The notes: generated by a model not told the origin, from the letters alone. Counted from the first letter of the stretch, positions 1 to 5,645 are shown. The stretch is DNA of 5,645 nt from Treponema sp. (GCA_020216655.1 JAIWNU010000216.1:1-5645), one strand, 5' to 3'. Numbers and translations are program-made.

Positions 1-471
1 CATTTCAAGATGTAATTTTTTAAGTATTTCATAACTTTCTTCTATAACTCGCTGTTCCTCTTCCTTTGTCCTTGGATCACGAACTATAGCATTCAGGATA
101 CCCGCTTTTAAACTGTTATGACGACCGATCATAACATTTTCCAGAACGCTCATGTTGTTAAAGAGGCGAATATTCTGGAATGTACGGGCTAAACCCAATT
201 GATTTATAACATTGGGTTTTTGTCCTTGTATTTTCTTTAGACCCTCTCCAGAAGCTGTACCATTCCGTGCTATAGCAATGGTACCCTCCGTTGGAGTATA
301 GACGCCGGTAATACAGTTAAATATGGTAGTTTTGCCCGCACCGTTGGGACCTATGAGGGCTGCAATTTCACCCTTTTTAATATACATAGACACAGAATCG
401 ATGGCCCGTAATCCGCCAAACACCATAGAAAGGTCTTCTATCACCAGTATTGCGTTTCCATCAATGTTCAT
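1..471 (-). CDS. livG: Branched-chain amino acid ABC transporter ATP-binding protein LivG (partial, C-terminus beyond the window)
   Basis: LivG is one of two cytoplasmic ATPase subunits that power amino acid import through LivH/LivM. The frame is open from the ATG at 469-471 to the left window edge, giving 157 residues of a protein usually about 250-290 long. The Walker A motif GPNGAGKTT is at residues 41-49. The Q-loop region LARTFQN is near residues 94-100, with the Gln at about 99, followed by the LivG-typical stretch IRLFNNMSVLENV. The ABC signature, Walker B and H-loop lie beyond the edge. The start codon overlaps the livM stop as ATGA (4-base overlap), which suggests translational coupling. 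A GGGAG ribosome-binding site sits 7 bases upstream, inside the end of livM, and supports this start. The spacing in the Walker A to Q-loop segment fits LivG better than LivF. A livF gene would be expected just past the left edge, but this cannot be seen. Confidence 0.96.
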   Translation of the reverse strand, partial: MNIDGNAILVIEDLSMVFGGLRAIDSVSMYIKKGEIAALIGPNGAGKTTIFNCITGVYTPTEGTIAIARNGTASGEGLKKIQGQKPNVINQLGLARTFQNIRLFNNMSVLENVMIGRHNSLKAGILNAIVRDPRTKEEEQRVIEESYEILKKLHLEM

Positions 472-1760
472 TTTCCAGCTCCCAAGGATGCTTTATTGTC
501 CGGCTTTCCTGCAAAAGTGTACTGTTTTCTATGCCTTGGCAATAATCCGTCAGACTTGAATATAATAACTAAGATCATCGCCACACCATAAATCAGCATA
601 CGGTACTGGGCCAGGGGTCTAAAATATTCAGGCAGTAATTTCAAGAGCATAGCACCCCCTATTGCTCCCGGAATAGACCCGGTACCGCCGATAACAATGG
701 CCATAAGAATCATTATGGATTCCCAAAGGGTAAAGCTGTCCGGGTTGATGTAGGTAGTTTGGGCTGCAAGCACCACTCCTGCAATACCGGCAAAAAAAGC
801 GCCCAATGCAAAGGTGATGAGCTTATTGCGAACCAAATCTATTCCCATGGCCTGACAGGCAATTTCATCTTCCCGCATGGCTTCCAACGCACGGCCAACC
901 CTGGAGTCTTCTATTCTGCGTACGACGAATATAGTAAAGAGCACCAGAACCACTACGATATAATAGATATATACCGCAGCTTCACGGGGAGAGAGTTTCA
1001 TACCAAAAAACCAGGGCCGTGGTATAAGGCTAATACCCGTGGCCCCGCCGGTAATCTGGCCAGAGTTCTGGAGCACCATTCGGACTATTTCTCCAAAGGC
1101 TAATGTGATAATTGCAAGATAGTCTCCGCGAAGACGAAGCACCGGGAGACTCAGCAAAATGCCGAACACTGTGGCAATAAGGCCAGCCAACGGAAGGGCA
1201 ATCCAAAAAAGCCAGCCCGTATCAATGCCTGCACTGACAAAGAGAGGACCGATATACTTCCACAAAAAGCCGTACGTATAGGCCCCGACTGCAAAGAATG
1301 CCGCATACCCAAGATTGAGCAAGCCCCCAAGACCAACCACAATATTGAGACCTAAAGCCAGAATCACATAGATAAAGGCGGTAATCATAACATTGGTATG
1401 GTACATACCAAACAAAAAGGGATATAAACCTACAAAACCGCCTAACACTAAAAGACTGCCGTATTTTACGGCTCTATTTTCTAGATAGCCCTGAACTTTG
1501 CTTTGAATTTTATAGCTCAGCGTCTCTTGAATATTCTTATCTGCACGATGCTCGTTCCAATGCAAAGCCCGTTTCCATAAAAATGAGAGGACAAAGGCAC
1601 CGATGGCAATAACAGGAACCAAGTTCCATCGGAATTGTATTAAAGCCTTTCCCCCGGTTACATTCACTTTCATGACCATGAGCGGGAAAAGCAAAACTAA
1701 AAACCAGACCGCATTACCCAAGGCTTTTATAAGTTCAACAAAAATTGAGCGTAGTTTCAT
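468..1760 (-). CDS. livM: Branched-chain amino acid ABC transporter permease LivM
   Basis: This is an inner-membrane permease, the second half of the LIV channel paired with LivH. The protein has 430 residues, close to E. coli LivM. It has the LivM-type N-terminal extension: hydrophobic segments at about residues 13-31 and 46-62, then a charged linker at about 63-98. The conserved core begins near residue 100. Core landmarks are the segment ALGLNIVVGLGGLLNLGYAA (about 135-154), the LRLRGDYLAIITLAFGEIVR block (about 208-227) and GGATGI (238-243). The cytoplasmic loop VGRALEAMREDEIACQAMGI (about 288-306) is the counterpart of the EAA loop that contacts the ATPase. GGTGSIPGAIGG (358-369) follows. 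The start is 3 bases after the livH stop, with an AAGGTG ribosome-binding site about 6 bases upstream. The last ~20 residues are hydrophilic and probably cytoplasmic. The family is clear; the substrate (Leu/Ile/Val or another amphipathic amino acid or amide) is inferred. Confidence 0.96.
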   Translation of the reverse strand: MKLRSIFVELIKALGNAVWFLVLLFPLMVMKVNVTGGKALIQFRWNLVPVIAIGAFVLSFLWKRALHWNEHRADKNIQETLSYKIQSKVQGYLENRAVKYGSLLVLGGFVGLYPFLFGMYHTNVMITAFIYVILALGLNIVVGLGGLLNLGYAAFFAVGAYTYGFLWKYIGPLFVSAGIDTGWLFWIALPLAGLIATVFGILLSLPVLRLRGDYLAIITLAFGEIVRMVLQNSGQITGGATGISLIPRPWFFGMKLSPREAAVYIYYIVVVLVLFTIFVVRRIEDSRVGRALEAMREDEIACQAMGIDLVRNKLITFALGAFFAGIAGVVLAAQTTYINPDSFTLWESIMILMAIVIGGTGSIPGAIGGAMLLKLLPEYFRPLAQYRMLIYGVAMILVIIFKSDGLLPRHRKQYTFAGKPDNKASLGAGK

Positions 1761-1763
1761 GCT

Positions 1764-2666
1764 TTACACCTTCTGTTTTTGGTTTTTCCCGAGTATGCCA
1801 TCGGGCTTTAACACCAAAATTAAAATCAGTATAACAAAGGCAAACGCATCTTCATAATCACTGGAGATGTATCCCGTTCCCAAACTTTCAGTCCAACCGA
1901 GAATAAAACTTCCCAGCACCGCACCAGGAATACTGCCAATTCCTCCGAGTACAGCGGCAACAAAGGCCTTTATACCAGCAACAAACCCGATGTAGTAATT
2001 GATTTGTCCCATATAAGAGCAAATGAGAACGCCGCCGATTGCAGCGAGGGATGAGCCAATGATAAAGGTGATGGAAATAACCTGATTGATATTTACTCCG
2101 ACGAGCTGGGCCATGTCTTTATCTTGAGCAGTAGCACGCATGGCTTTGCCAATACGGGTAAACTTAATAAGCAAGGTTAAAAAAACCATGATAACCGCGG
2201 TTATAATCAGAATAATAAACTGAGTAGAATTTATATATTGCCTAAAGGGCTGCAGGAATGCAATTTCTGGTAAATAAGAAGGATAGGAAAGATATTTTTC
2301 AGTTTGAGCCAATAACACAAAATTTTGCAAAATCATAGAAATACCGATAGCACTAATCAGCGCAGACAGCCGGGGCTTATTCCGCAAAGGCCTATATGCA
2401 ATCCGTTCAATGGTAAAACCAAAAGCCGCAGAAAATAATACAGCCAGCACAACAGATAATAAGAGCACCATCCACACAGGCATCCCGATGGTATAAAAGT
2501 AACCGCCAAAAATTAATGCGGTAAAACCGCCAATCATATATACTTCACCATGGGCAAAATTGATGAGCTGGATTATACCGTACACCATGGTATACCCAAG
2601 AGCAATCAGCGCATAGATTGACCCTTTTGCGGTACCGCTTAAAAAAAGCTTAAGAAAATAGTCCAT
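1764..2666 (-). CDS. livH: Branched-chain amino acid ABC transporter permease LivH
   Basis: This is an inner-membrane permease of the LIV-I/HAAT importer that forms the translocation path with LivM. At 300 residues it has the usual LivH length. Typical motifs are KGSIYALIALGYTMVYGII near the N-terminus (about 14-32), INFAHGEVYMIGG (35-47), ERIAYRPLRN (87-96) and the cytoplasmic coupling loop IGKAMRATAQDKDMAQLVGV (about 172-191), which should dock onto LivG or LivF. GGIGSIPGAVLG (241-252) is the counterpart of the matching motif in LivM. Several strongly hydrophobic segments span the rest. The start codon at 2664-2666 follows a GAAGGA ribosome-binding site with 7-base spacing. livH is separated from livK by 83 bases that hold a terminator-like hairpin, and it is followed after 3 bases by livM. 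The assignment is secure at family level; the transported amino acid is not determined by the sequence. Confidence 0.96.
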   Translation of the reverse strand: MDYFLKLFLSGTAKGSIYALIALGYTMVYGIIQLINFAHGEVYMIGGFTALIFGGYFYTIGMPVWMVLLLSVVLAVLFSAAFGFTIERIAYRPLRNKPRLSALISAIGISMILQNFVLLAQTEKYLSYPSYLPEIAFLQPFRQYINSTQFIILIITAVIMVFLTLLIKFTRIGKAMRATAQDKDMAQLVGVNINQVISITFIIGSSLAAIGGVLICSYMGQINYYIGFVAGIKAFVAAVLGGIGSIPGAVLGSFILGWTESLGTGYISSDYEDAFAFVILILILVLKPDGILGKNQKQKV

Positions 2667-2673
2667 ACAGTGA
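2667..2673 (-). other. Spacer between livH ribosome-binding site and start
   Basis: The motif GAAGGA at 2674-2679 (minus strand) lies 7 bases before the livH ATG at 2664-2666. It supports that ATG as the start, and it lies downstream of the intergenic hairpin, so livH translation starts independently of livK. Confidence 0.6.
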
Positions 2674-2691
2674 TCCTTCAGAATGCCGTTA

Positions 2692-2728
2692 AAAAATGAG
2701 CCGTTCCAGCTAAAGAGCCAGAACGGCT
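2692..2728 (-). terminator. Terminator-like hairpin between livK and livH (probable partial terminator or 3' stabiliser)
   Basis: On the minus strand, AGCCGTTC (2721-2728) pairs perfectly with GAACGGCT (2699-2706). A further 3-bp inner helix (GCT with AGC around 2709-2718) is possible across a small symmetric internal loop. Two bases after the stem comes a run of six T residues (minus strand, forward A-run around 2691-2696). This is the form of a rho-independent terminator. It falls inside an operon whose downstream genes must still be expressed, so it most likely stops only part of transcription or protects the 3' end of livK mRNA. Either would raise the binding protein relative to the permeases. 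This role is inferred from the layout known for many binding-protein-first ABC operons. Confidence 0.65.
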
Positions 2729-2749
2729 TAAATATCTATTACAAATACA

Positions 2750-3871
2750 TTACTTCAGTTCTACGTATTTTCCATTCTGAACCTGGAACACGGAGAAACC
2801 GAAACCGATAACATCACCCTTCTTATCAAAGCTGATTTTTCCGAGGGGAGTCTCTACATATTCAGAACGAAGCGCAGCGCTCACCTTTTCGTAATCGGTA
2901 GTACCAGCCTTAGCAATTGCATTGGTGATTGCAAGGGTAGCAGCATAGGCATTCAGGAAGAAAGCGCCGGGCTCTTCGCCGAATTTTTTCTTGTGTTCTT
3001 CAACAGCAGCAATGGCAAGCGGATTAGCAGAAGTATCCATGGGGCCAGTAGCATAAACGCCTTCAGCATATTTGCCGGCCACTTCAATAAAGGTGTTATC
3101 TTTTACACCGTCATCAGAGATAAAGGGAACATTCATACCCTTATCTTTCATCTGCTGAATAAGTTTTGAAGCCTCAGGATGATATCCACCCCAGACAACA
3201 CCATCGACCTTTGCATTGCCAATCTTATTTACAACGGCAGAATAGTCAGGAGCTCCAGGATTCACACCTTCAAACAGGGCTACCTTTACTCCCTGCTCTT
3301 CTGCAAATTGTTTTACCAGTTCAGCGAATCCCTTTCCATAATCGCCCTTGTCATGAAGGACAGCAATGGTCTTAAGCTTCAGAGTCTGGGCGAGGAAGGT
3401 TGCAGCCAGTTTTGCCTGAGCATCATCCGGAGCAATGGTGCGGAAGAAATTGGGATATTCGCCACTCTGGGTAAGAGGCGGATTGGTCGCAGAGGGAGAA
3501 ATAGTGATTACTTTTGAATCTTTATAAATACCAAGAGCAGATTTGGTTGCACCAGAGCAGATATGGCCGATAACAGCCACCACATTGTTGCTTACCAACT
3601 TGGAAGCAGCATTAGTAGCAAGTTCTGGCTTGCACTGATCATCTTCAATGACAAGCTCGATCATGCGACCATTAATTCCACCCTTTGCGTTCACCGCTTC
3701 AGCCACAAGTTTCGCAGCATTAACTGAAGGCAAACCATAGGAAGCCAGATCACCGGAATGAGCGCCGGCAACACCAATTTTAATTGCGCTGGTATCTTTT
3801 TTCTGACAGCCAGTCGCGACCAGAGCAATAGACGCGGCCAATACAGCAAGAATGACAATACTACGTTTCAT
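2750..3871 (-). CDS. livK: Branched-chain amino acid ABC transporter substrate-binding lipoprotein (LivK/LivJ family)
   Basis: This type I periplasmic-binding protein captures the amino acid and delivers it to LivH/LivM. It has 373 residues. The N-terminus is a lipoprotein signal: KR at residues 3-4 (after Met-Lys), a hydrophobic stretch, then the lipobox VATGC with the lipidated Cys at residue 22. The mature protein should therefore be membrane-anchored, not freely soluble as in E. coli. Landmarks shared with E. coli LivJ/LivK are IKIGVAGAHSG (30-40), a Cys pair at 80 and 105 (DDQC...GHICSG) matching the known disulfide, the ligand loop ISPSATNP (124-131), HDKGDYGKG (173-181), GGYHPE (228-233) and a C-terminal GFGFSVFQVQNG. 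Where E. coli has Glu in the GPEGV ligand loop, this protein reads SDDGV (252-256), an Asp. The start is fixed by an AGGAGGA ribosome-binding site 8 bases upstream. It is the first gene of the operon. Specificity for Leu/Ile/Val is likely but inferred. Confidence 0.96.
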   Translation of the reverse strand: MKRSIVILAVLAASIALVATGCQKKDTSAIKIGVAGAHSGDLASYGLPSVNAAKLVAEAVNAKGGINGRMIELVIEDDQCKPELATNAASKLVSNNVVAVIGHICSGATKSALGIYKDSKVITISPSATNPPLTQSGEYPNFFRTIAPDDAQAKLAATFLAQTLKLKTIAVLHDKGDYGKGFAELVKQFAEEQGVKVALFEGVNPGAPDYSAVVNKIGNAKVDGVVWGGYHPEASKLIQQMKDKGMNVPFISDDGVKDNTFIEVAGKYAEGVYATGPMDTSANPLAIAAVEEHKKKFGEEPGAFFLNAYAATLAITNAIAKAGTTDYEKVSAALRSEYVETPLGKISFDKKGDVIGFGFSVFQVQNGKYVELK

Positions 3872-3879
3872 GCCATTAG

Positions 3880-3886
3880 TCCTCCT
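3880..3886 (-). promoter_or_regulatory. Strong ribosome-binding site of livK
   Basis: The minus strand reads AGGAGGA, close to the ideal anti-SD complement, 8 bases before the livK ATG. It fixes the start so that the full lipoprotein signal peptide is included and suggests efficient translation of the binding protein. Confidence 0.8.
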
Positions 3887-3892
3887 GCCTAT

Positions 3893-3978
3893 TGTATACT
3901 CAATTTTTATACTACTTGTCTAGGGGATTTTGCATATTTTTTGCATATTTATTTAATTTCTTAATTTTTACTTCACAA
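3893..3978 (-). promoter_or_regulatory. Probable promoter region of the liv operon (exact boxes uncertain)
   Basis: A promoter is expected here because the upstream unit ends in a strong terminator and livK is the first gene of the next. Two minus-strand candidates are visible. Candidate A is TAGACA (3917-3922), an 18-base spacer, then TATACA (3893-3898); its transcript would start very near the ribosome-binding site, leaving an unusually short leader of perhaps 15 bases. Candidate B is TTGTGA (3973-3978), a 17-base spacer, then TAAATA (3950-3955); its -10 match is weaker, but it leaves a leader of about 70 bases. The region is very AT-rich, so chance matches are easy. The presence of a promoter is well supported by context; the choice between the boxes is not. 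Confidence 0.4.
3928..3949. repeat. Perfect 11-bp tandem repeat in the livK upstream region
   Basis: The forward-strand unit TTTTGCATATT occurs twice back to back (3928-3938 and 3939-3949) without mismatch. The 11-base period is about one helical turn, so a protein bound to each copy would sit on the same DNA face. It lies immediately upstream of promoter candidate A and just downstream of the -10 of candidate B. It could therefore be an activator site for A or a repressor/leader element for B. It may also be a chance duplication in AT-rich DNA. Confidence 0.6.
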
Positions 3979-4023
3979 ATATAAGTGATACTATTTATAA
4001 TCATTTGAAATTGGCTCAGTTTA

Positions 4024-4066
4024 AAATAAAAAAAGGGATGTCCTCAACATATTGGACATCCCTTTT
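4024..4066 (-). terminator. Rho-independent terminator of the rpoA-rplQ-zinc-ribbon unit
   Basis: A perfect 13-bp inverted repeat is formed by 4031-4043 (AAAAGGGATGTCC) and 4054-4066 (GGACATCCCTTTT), with a 10-base loop. On the minus strand the stem runs directly into a T-rich tract (forward A-rich 4024-4034). It starts 20 bases after the stop of the small zinc-ribbon gene. The plus-strand side has no long T-run beyond the stem itself, so termination is mainly of minus-strand transcripts. It separates the ribosomal unit from the liv operon. Confidence 0.92.
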
Positions 4067-4086
4067 CTTGCACGCAACATGCAGCC

Positions 4087-4263
4087 TTACACAGCCTTAC
4101 CATGCTTAAGCGCAGCTTTACAGGTTTTGCAAATCTTAACCTTTGCGCCGTTTACTTCCTGTTCATACAGAACCTTGACATTGCTGCGCTTGCAAACCGG
4201 GCATACACCCCGTCCATGCGCAGGCAACTCTCTGATCCCTTTACCTCTGTGAGCCTTGGACAT
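4087..4263 (-). CDS. Small four-cysteine zinc-ribbon protein of unknown function
   Basis: This 58-residue basic protein lies directly after rplQ. The start ATG at 4261-4263 has a GGGAGGA ribosome-binding site 7 bases upstream (4271-4277), and the gap to the rplQ stop is only 14 bases. The stop is TAA at 4087-4089. The sequence begins MSKAHRGKGIREL, then has CPVC at residues 21-24 and CKTC at 45-48. The spacing CxxC-x20-CxxC is that of a zinc ribbon. A predicted beta segment (VKVLYEQEV, about 29-37) lies between the knuckles, and the tail is Lys-rich (AALKHGK). It does not match ribosomal L32, L33 or L36 in length or motif order as I know them. From memory, treponemal genomes carry a similar hypothetical gene after rplQ. 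The signals and context strongly suggest a real, co-transcribed gene. A nucleic-acid, ribosome or RNA-polymerase partner is a guess from its charge, fold and neighbours. Confidence 0.87.
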   Translation of the reverse strand: MSKAHRGKGIRELPAHGRGVCPVCKRSNVKVLYEQEVNGAKVKICKTCKAALKHGKAV

Positions 4264-4277
4264 ATGGGCTTCCTCCC

Positions 4278-4763
4278 TTATTTAGCTTCAGCCTTCTCGG
4301 TCTTAGATTTAGAAGCCTTTTTTGCTTCCTTAGTCTCTTTCTTTTCTTCTTTTTTGGCAGTTTCTTTTTTGGCTTTTTTATCAGCCTTTTCATCCTTTTC
4401 AGGAAGCTTATAATCCACCAGTTCAAGAATAACCATTTCGGCTGCGTCGCCTGACCGTTCACCTAATTTCAGAATCCTGGTATATCCACCGGGACGATCT
4501 TTCATTCGGAGGGCAATGTTGGTAAACAACTTGGTTACCATGTCCTCATCAAAAAGCCTGCGAGCAACCAACCGCCTGTTATGAACGGTATCTTCCTTCG
4601 CCCTTGTAATCAGTTTTTCAGCTGAACGCCGAATTTCAAGAGCCTTCGCTTTAGTGGTCGTAATCCGCTCGTATTTTAACAATGCGGTCACCATATTGCG
4701 ATGAAGGGCTTTCCGATGAGCTGCGGTACGCTCCAGGCGATTAAAGCCAATCTTATGCTTCAT
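4278..4763 (-). CDS. rplQ: 50S ribosomal protein L17
   Basis: L17 is a structural protein of the large ribosomal subunit. The first ~117 residues match bacterial L17 across its length. Landmarks are the N-terminal [40 protein letters not shown] (about 32-51), an NRRLV block, and the signature [21 protein letters not shown] (about 90-110) ending in ILELVDY. Residues ~118-161 form an extra low-complexity tail made almost only of Lys, Glu, Ala, Thr, Ser and Asp. E. coli L17 is 127 residues and lacks a tail of this length. The start overlaps the rpoA stop by 11 bases. AAGGA (4772-4776), 8 bases upstream, is a fitting ribosome-binding site. It is followed after 14 bases by the zinc-ribbon gene. 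The tail is probably disordered; its role is unknown. Confidence 0.98.
   Translation of the reverse strand: MKHKIGFNRLERTAAHRKALHRNMVTALLKYERITTTKAKALEIRRSAEKLITRAKEDTVHNRRLVARRLFDEDMVTKLFTNIALRMKDRPGGYTRILKLGERSGDAAEMVILELVDYKLPEKDEKADKKAKKETAKKEEKKETKEAKKASKSKTEKAEAK
4347..4376 (-). repeat. 15-base tandem duplication inside the L17 tail coding region
   Basis: The forward 12-mer TTCTTTTTTGGC occurs at 4347-4358 and again at 4362-4373, a period of 15 bases or five codons, within the Lys/Glu-rich tail of rplQ. In-frame spacing suggests that the tail grew by local duplication or slippage. The surrounding strand is strongly polarised (coding strand purine-rich). Confidence 0.6.
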
Positions 4764-5645
4764 CTTCTTCTTCCTTCTCAGCGGTTAATTTTACTGAATT
4801 TTTGAGAACACTATAATCGGTCATTCCAAGAGAAAGATTCCATTCTTTAAGCTTTTCCTTGATCTCTTGCAATGATTTCTTCCCAAAATTCCGAGTTTTA
4901 GCGATATCGTCTTCGGTTTTCCTTGTCAGTTCGCCGATAGTACGGATGTTCGCATTTTTCAAACAATTTGATGAACGGACAGAAAGTTCAAGCTCTTCGA
5001 CAGGGGTATTCAGAATCTGCCGAATACGCTCATCCCCCTCATCCAACTCATCTTCGGAACCCAGGTTGTTCTCATCAAAATTGATAAAGACCGATAAATG
5101 ATCCTTTGCAATTTTTGCAGCCTCTGCGAGCGCATCATCCGGACGAATGGTTCCATCAGTCCAGACTTCGAGGATCAATTTATCATAATCGCTTCGCTGA
5201 CCAACCCGGGTCGGTTCTACGGAATACTTAACCTTTTTAACCGGAGAAAATATTGCGTCCATAGGAATAGTTCCTATGACTTCAATATATTTTTCATTTA
5301 CCTCTGAAGGCACATAACCCCGGCCAAGGTCAACCTGGACTTCAAGTTCGATACGGGCATCATCCATCAGTGTCATAATATGCTGACCCTGACTGAGAAC
5401 CTCTAGCTGGCCCGGTCGGCTAACATCATCACTTTTAATTTCGCACTGACCTTTCCATTCATAGAGCAGAGTATCCTGCTCTACTTCCTCAGGCAGCTTG
5501 AGCCTCATCTGTTTCAGATTATTGATGACCTCAAGAGTATCTTCGACTATATTCGGAATATTTTCGAATTCGCTGGATACTATATGAGGAACACCATCCT
5601 TGTCATAGGAGGTAATCTTAACAGCGGTAATGGCATATCCGTGAA
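4753..5645 (-). CDS. rpoA: DNA-directed RNA polymerase subunit alpha (partial, N-terminus beyond the window)
   Basis: The alpha subunit nucleates RNA polymerase assembly through its N-terminal domain and contacts UP-element DNA and activators through its C-terminal domain. The frame is open from the stop at 4753-4755 to the right edge, giving about 297 codons. By comparison with E. coli alpha (329 residues), roughly 50 N-terminal residues including the start are missing. Visible N-terminal-domain parts are a [11 protein letters not shown] segment at the edge, [16 protein letters not shown], then [18 protein letters not shown] and the strongly conserved [12 protein letters not shown] with LEVWTDGTI. 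The C-terminal domain has [13 protein letters not shown], holding counterparts of the DNA-contacting R265, N268 and C269, and [14 protein letters not shown], matching G296, K298, S299 and E302 of E. coli. It ends in an acidic EKEEEDEA tail whose codons also supply the rplQ ribosome-binding site. An internal ATG at 5508 is not the start, because conserved residues continue upstream. Confidence 0.98.
   Translation of the reverse strand, partial: HGYAITAVKITSYDKDGVPHIVSSEFENIPNIVEDTLEVINNLKQMRLKLPEEVEQDTLLYEWKGQCEIKSDDVSRPGQLEVLSQGQHIMTLMDDARIELEVQVDLGRGYVPSEVNEKYIEVIGTIPMDAIFSPVKKVKYSVEPTRVGQRSDYDKLILEVWTDGTIRPDDALAEAAKIAKDHLSVFINFDENNLGSEDELDEGDERIRQILNTPVEELELSVRSSNCLKNANIRTIGELTRKTEDDIAKTRNFGKKSLQEIKEKLKEWNLSLGMTDYSVLKNSVKLTAEKEEEDEA

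Noticed and set aside
323..559. Plus-strand open frame across the livG start and livM end
   Set aside because: It is antisense to two well-supported genes with conserved motifs, has no ribosome-binding site of note, and its translation resembles no protein. The same applies to the other plus-strand frames at 759-1103, 1603-1857, 3166-3375, 3179-3517, 4859-5101 and 5098-5307.
1151..1342. Minus-strand 63-codon frame inside livM
   Set aside because: It is an out-of-frame shadow of a conserved LivM segment with no separate start signals.
3977..3998. AT-rich near-palindrome around AGTGATACT as a possible operator
   Set aside because: Only the AGT/ACT core and scattered flanking bases are symmetric. 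In such AT-rich DNA this is not better than chance.
4087..4263. Assigning the small four-cysteine protein as ribosomal L32, L33 or L36
   Set aside because: The N-terminal sequence, the CxxC-x20-CxxC spacing and the length do not follow those families as I know them, so no symbol is given.
4052..4413. Plus-strand frames opposite the zinc-ribbon gene and L17 tail
   Set aside because: They are shadows. The longer one is rich in Ser, Phe and Leu only because it lies opposite Lys/Glu codons.
4241..4462. Minus-strand basic frame in +1 relative to rplQ, running past its stop, which might suggest programmed frameshifting
   Set aside because: The A6 runs in the rplQ tail are not in the standard A-AAA-AAG slippery phase, the shifted frame would need +1 and not -1, and the Lys/Arg-rich translation follows directly from purine-rich codons read out of frame.
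1..5645. Mobile elements, CRISPR arrays, tRNA or rRNA genes, toxin-antitoxin or defence genes
   Set aside because: I looked on both strands and found no transposase, terminal inverted repeats, regular spaced repeats or RNA gene signatures. The window is almost fully filled by the genes listed.

Overview
All genes in this window lie on the minus strand, so the biological reading order runs from the right edge (base 5645) to the left edge (base 1). There are two transcription units. The organism is a bacterium of moderate GC content. A spirochaete, probably Treponema-like, is my best guess. It rests on the rpoA-rplQ pair being followed by a small four-cysteine protein, which I recall from treponemes, and on a Lys/Glu-rich tail on L17. 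This is an inference; no marker in the window proves it.

Right part (about 4030-5645): the end of the ribosomal alpha operon. It holds rpoA (RNA polymerase alpha subunit, N-terminus cut by the window edge), rplQ (ribosomal protein L17, start overlapping the rpoA stop by 11 bases), and a 58-residue zinc-ribbon protein of unknown function. A strong rho-independent terminator (13-bp perfect stem plus U-tract) closes the unit.

Middle gap (about 3872-4030): AT-rich DNA carrying the presumed promoter and control region of the second unit. It includes a perfect 11-bp tandem repeat, which is a candidate regulator site.

Left part (1-3871): a branched-chain amino acid (LIV-I / HAAT family) ABC importer operon in the order livK (lipoprotein substrate-binding protein), livH and livM (the two permeases), and livG (ATPase, cut by the left edge; livF would be expected next). 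livH-livM-livG are packed tightly (3-base gap, then a 4-base ATGA overlap). livK and livH are separated by 83 bases with a hairpin and U-run that looks like a partial terminator. Such a site would fit higher production of the binding protein than of the membrane parts.

How the parts work together: LivK is anchored to a membrane by its lipid and captures the amino acid. LivH and LivM form the channel, and LivG, with a presumed LivF, hydrolyses ATP to drive import. The right-hand unit supplies transcription and translation machinery and has no obvious functional link with the importer. No mobile element, CRISPR array, tRNA, rRNA or phage gene is visible. The window is largely ordinary housekeeping and transport DNA. 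The least described element is the small zinc-ribbon gene at 4087-4263.
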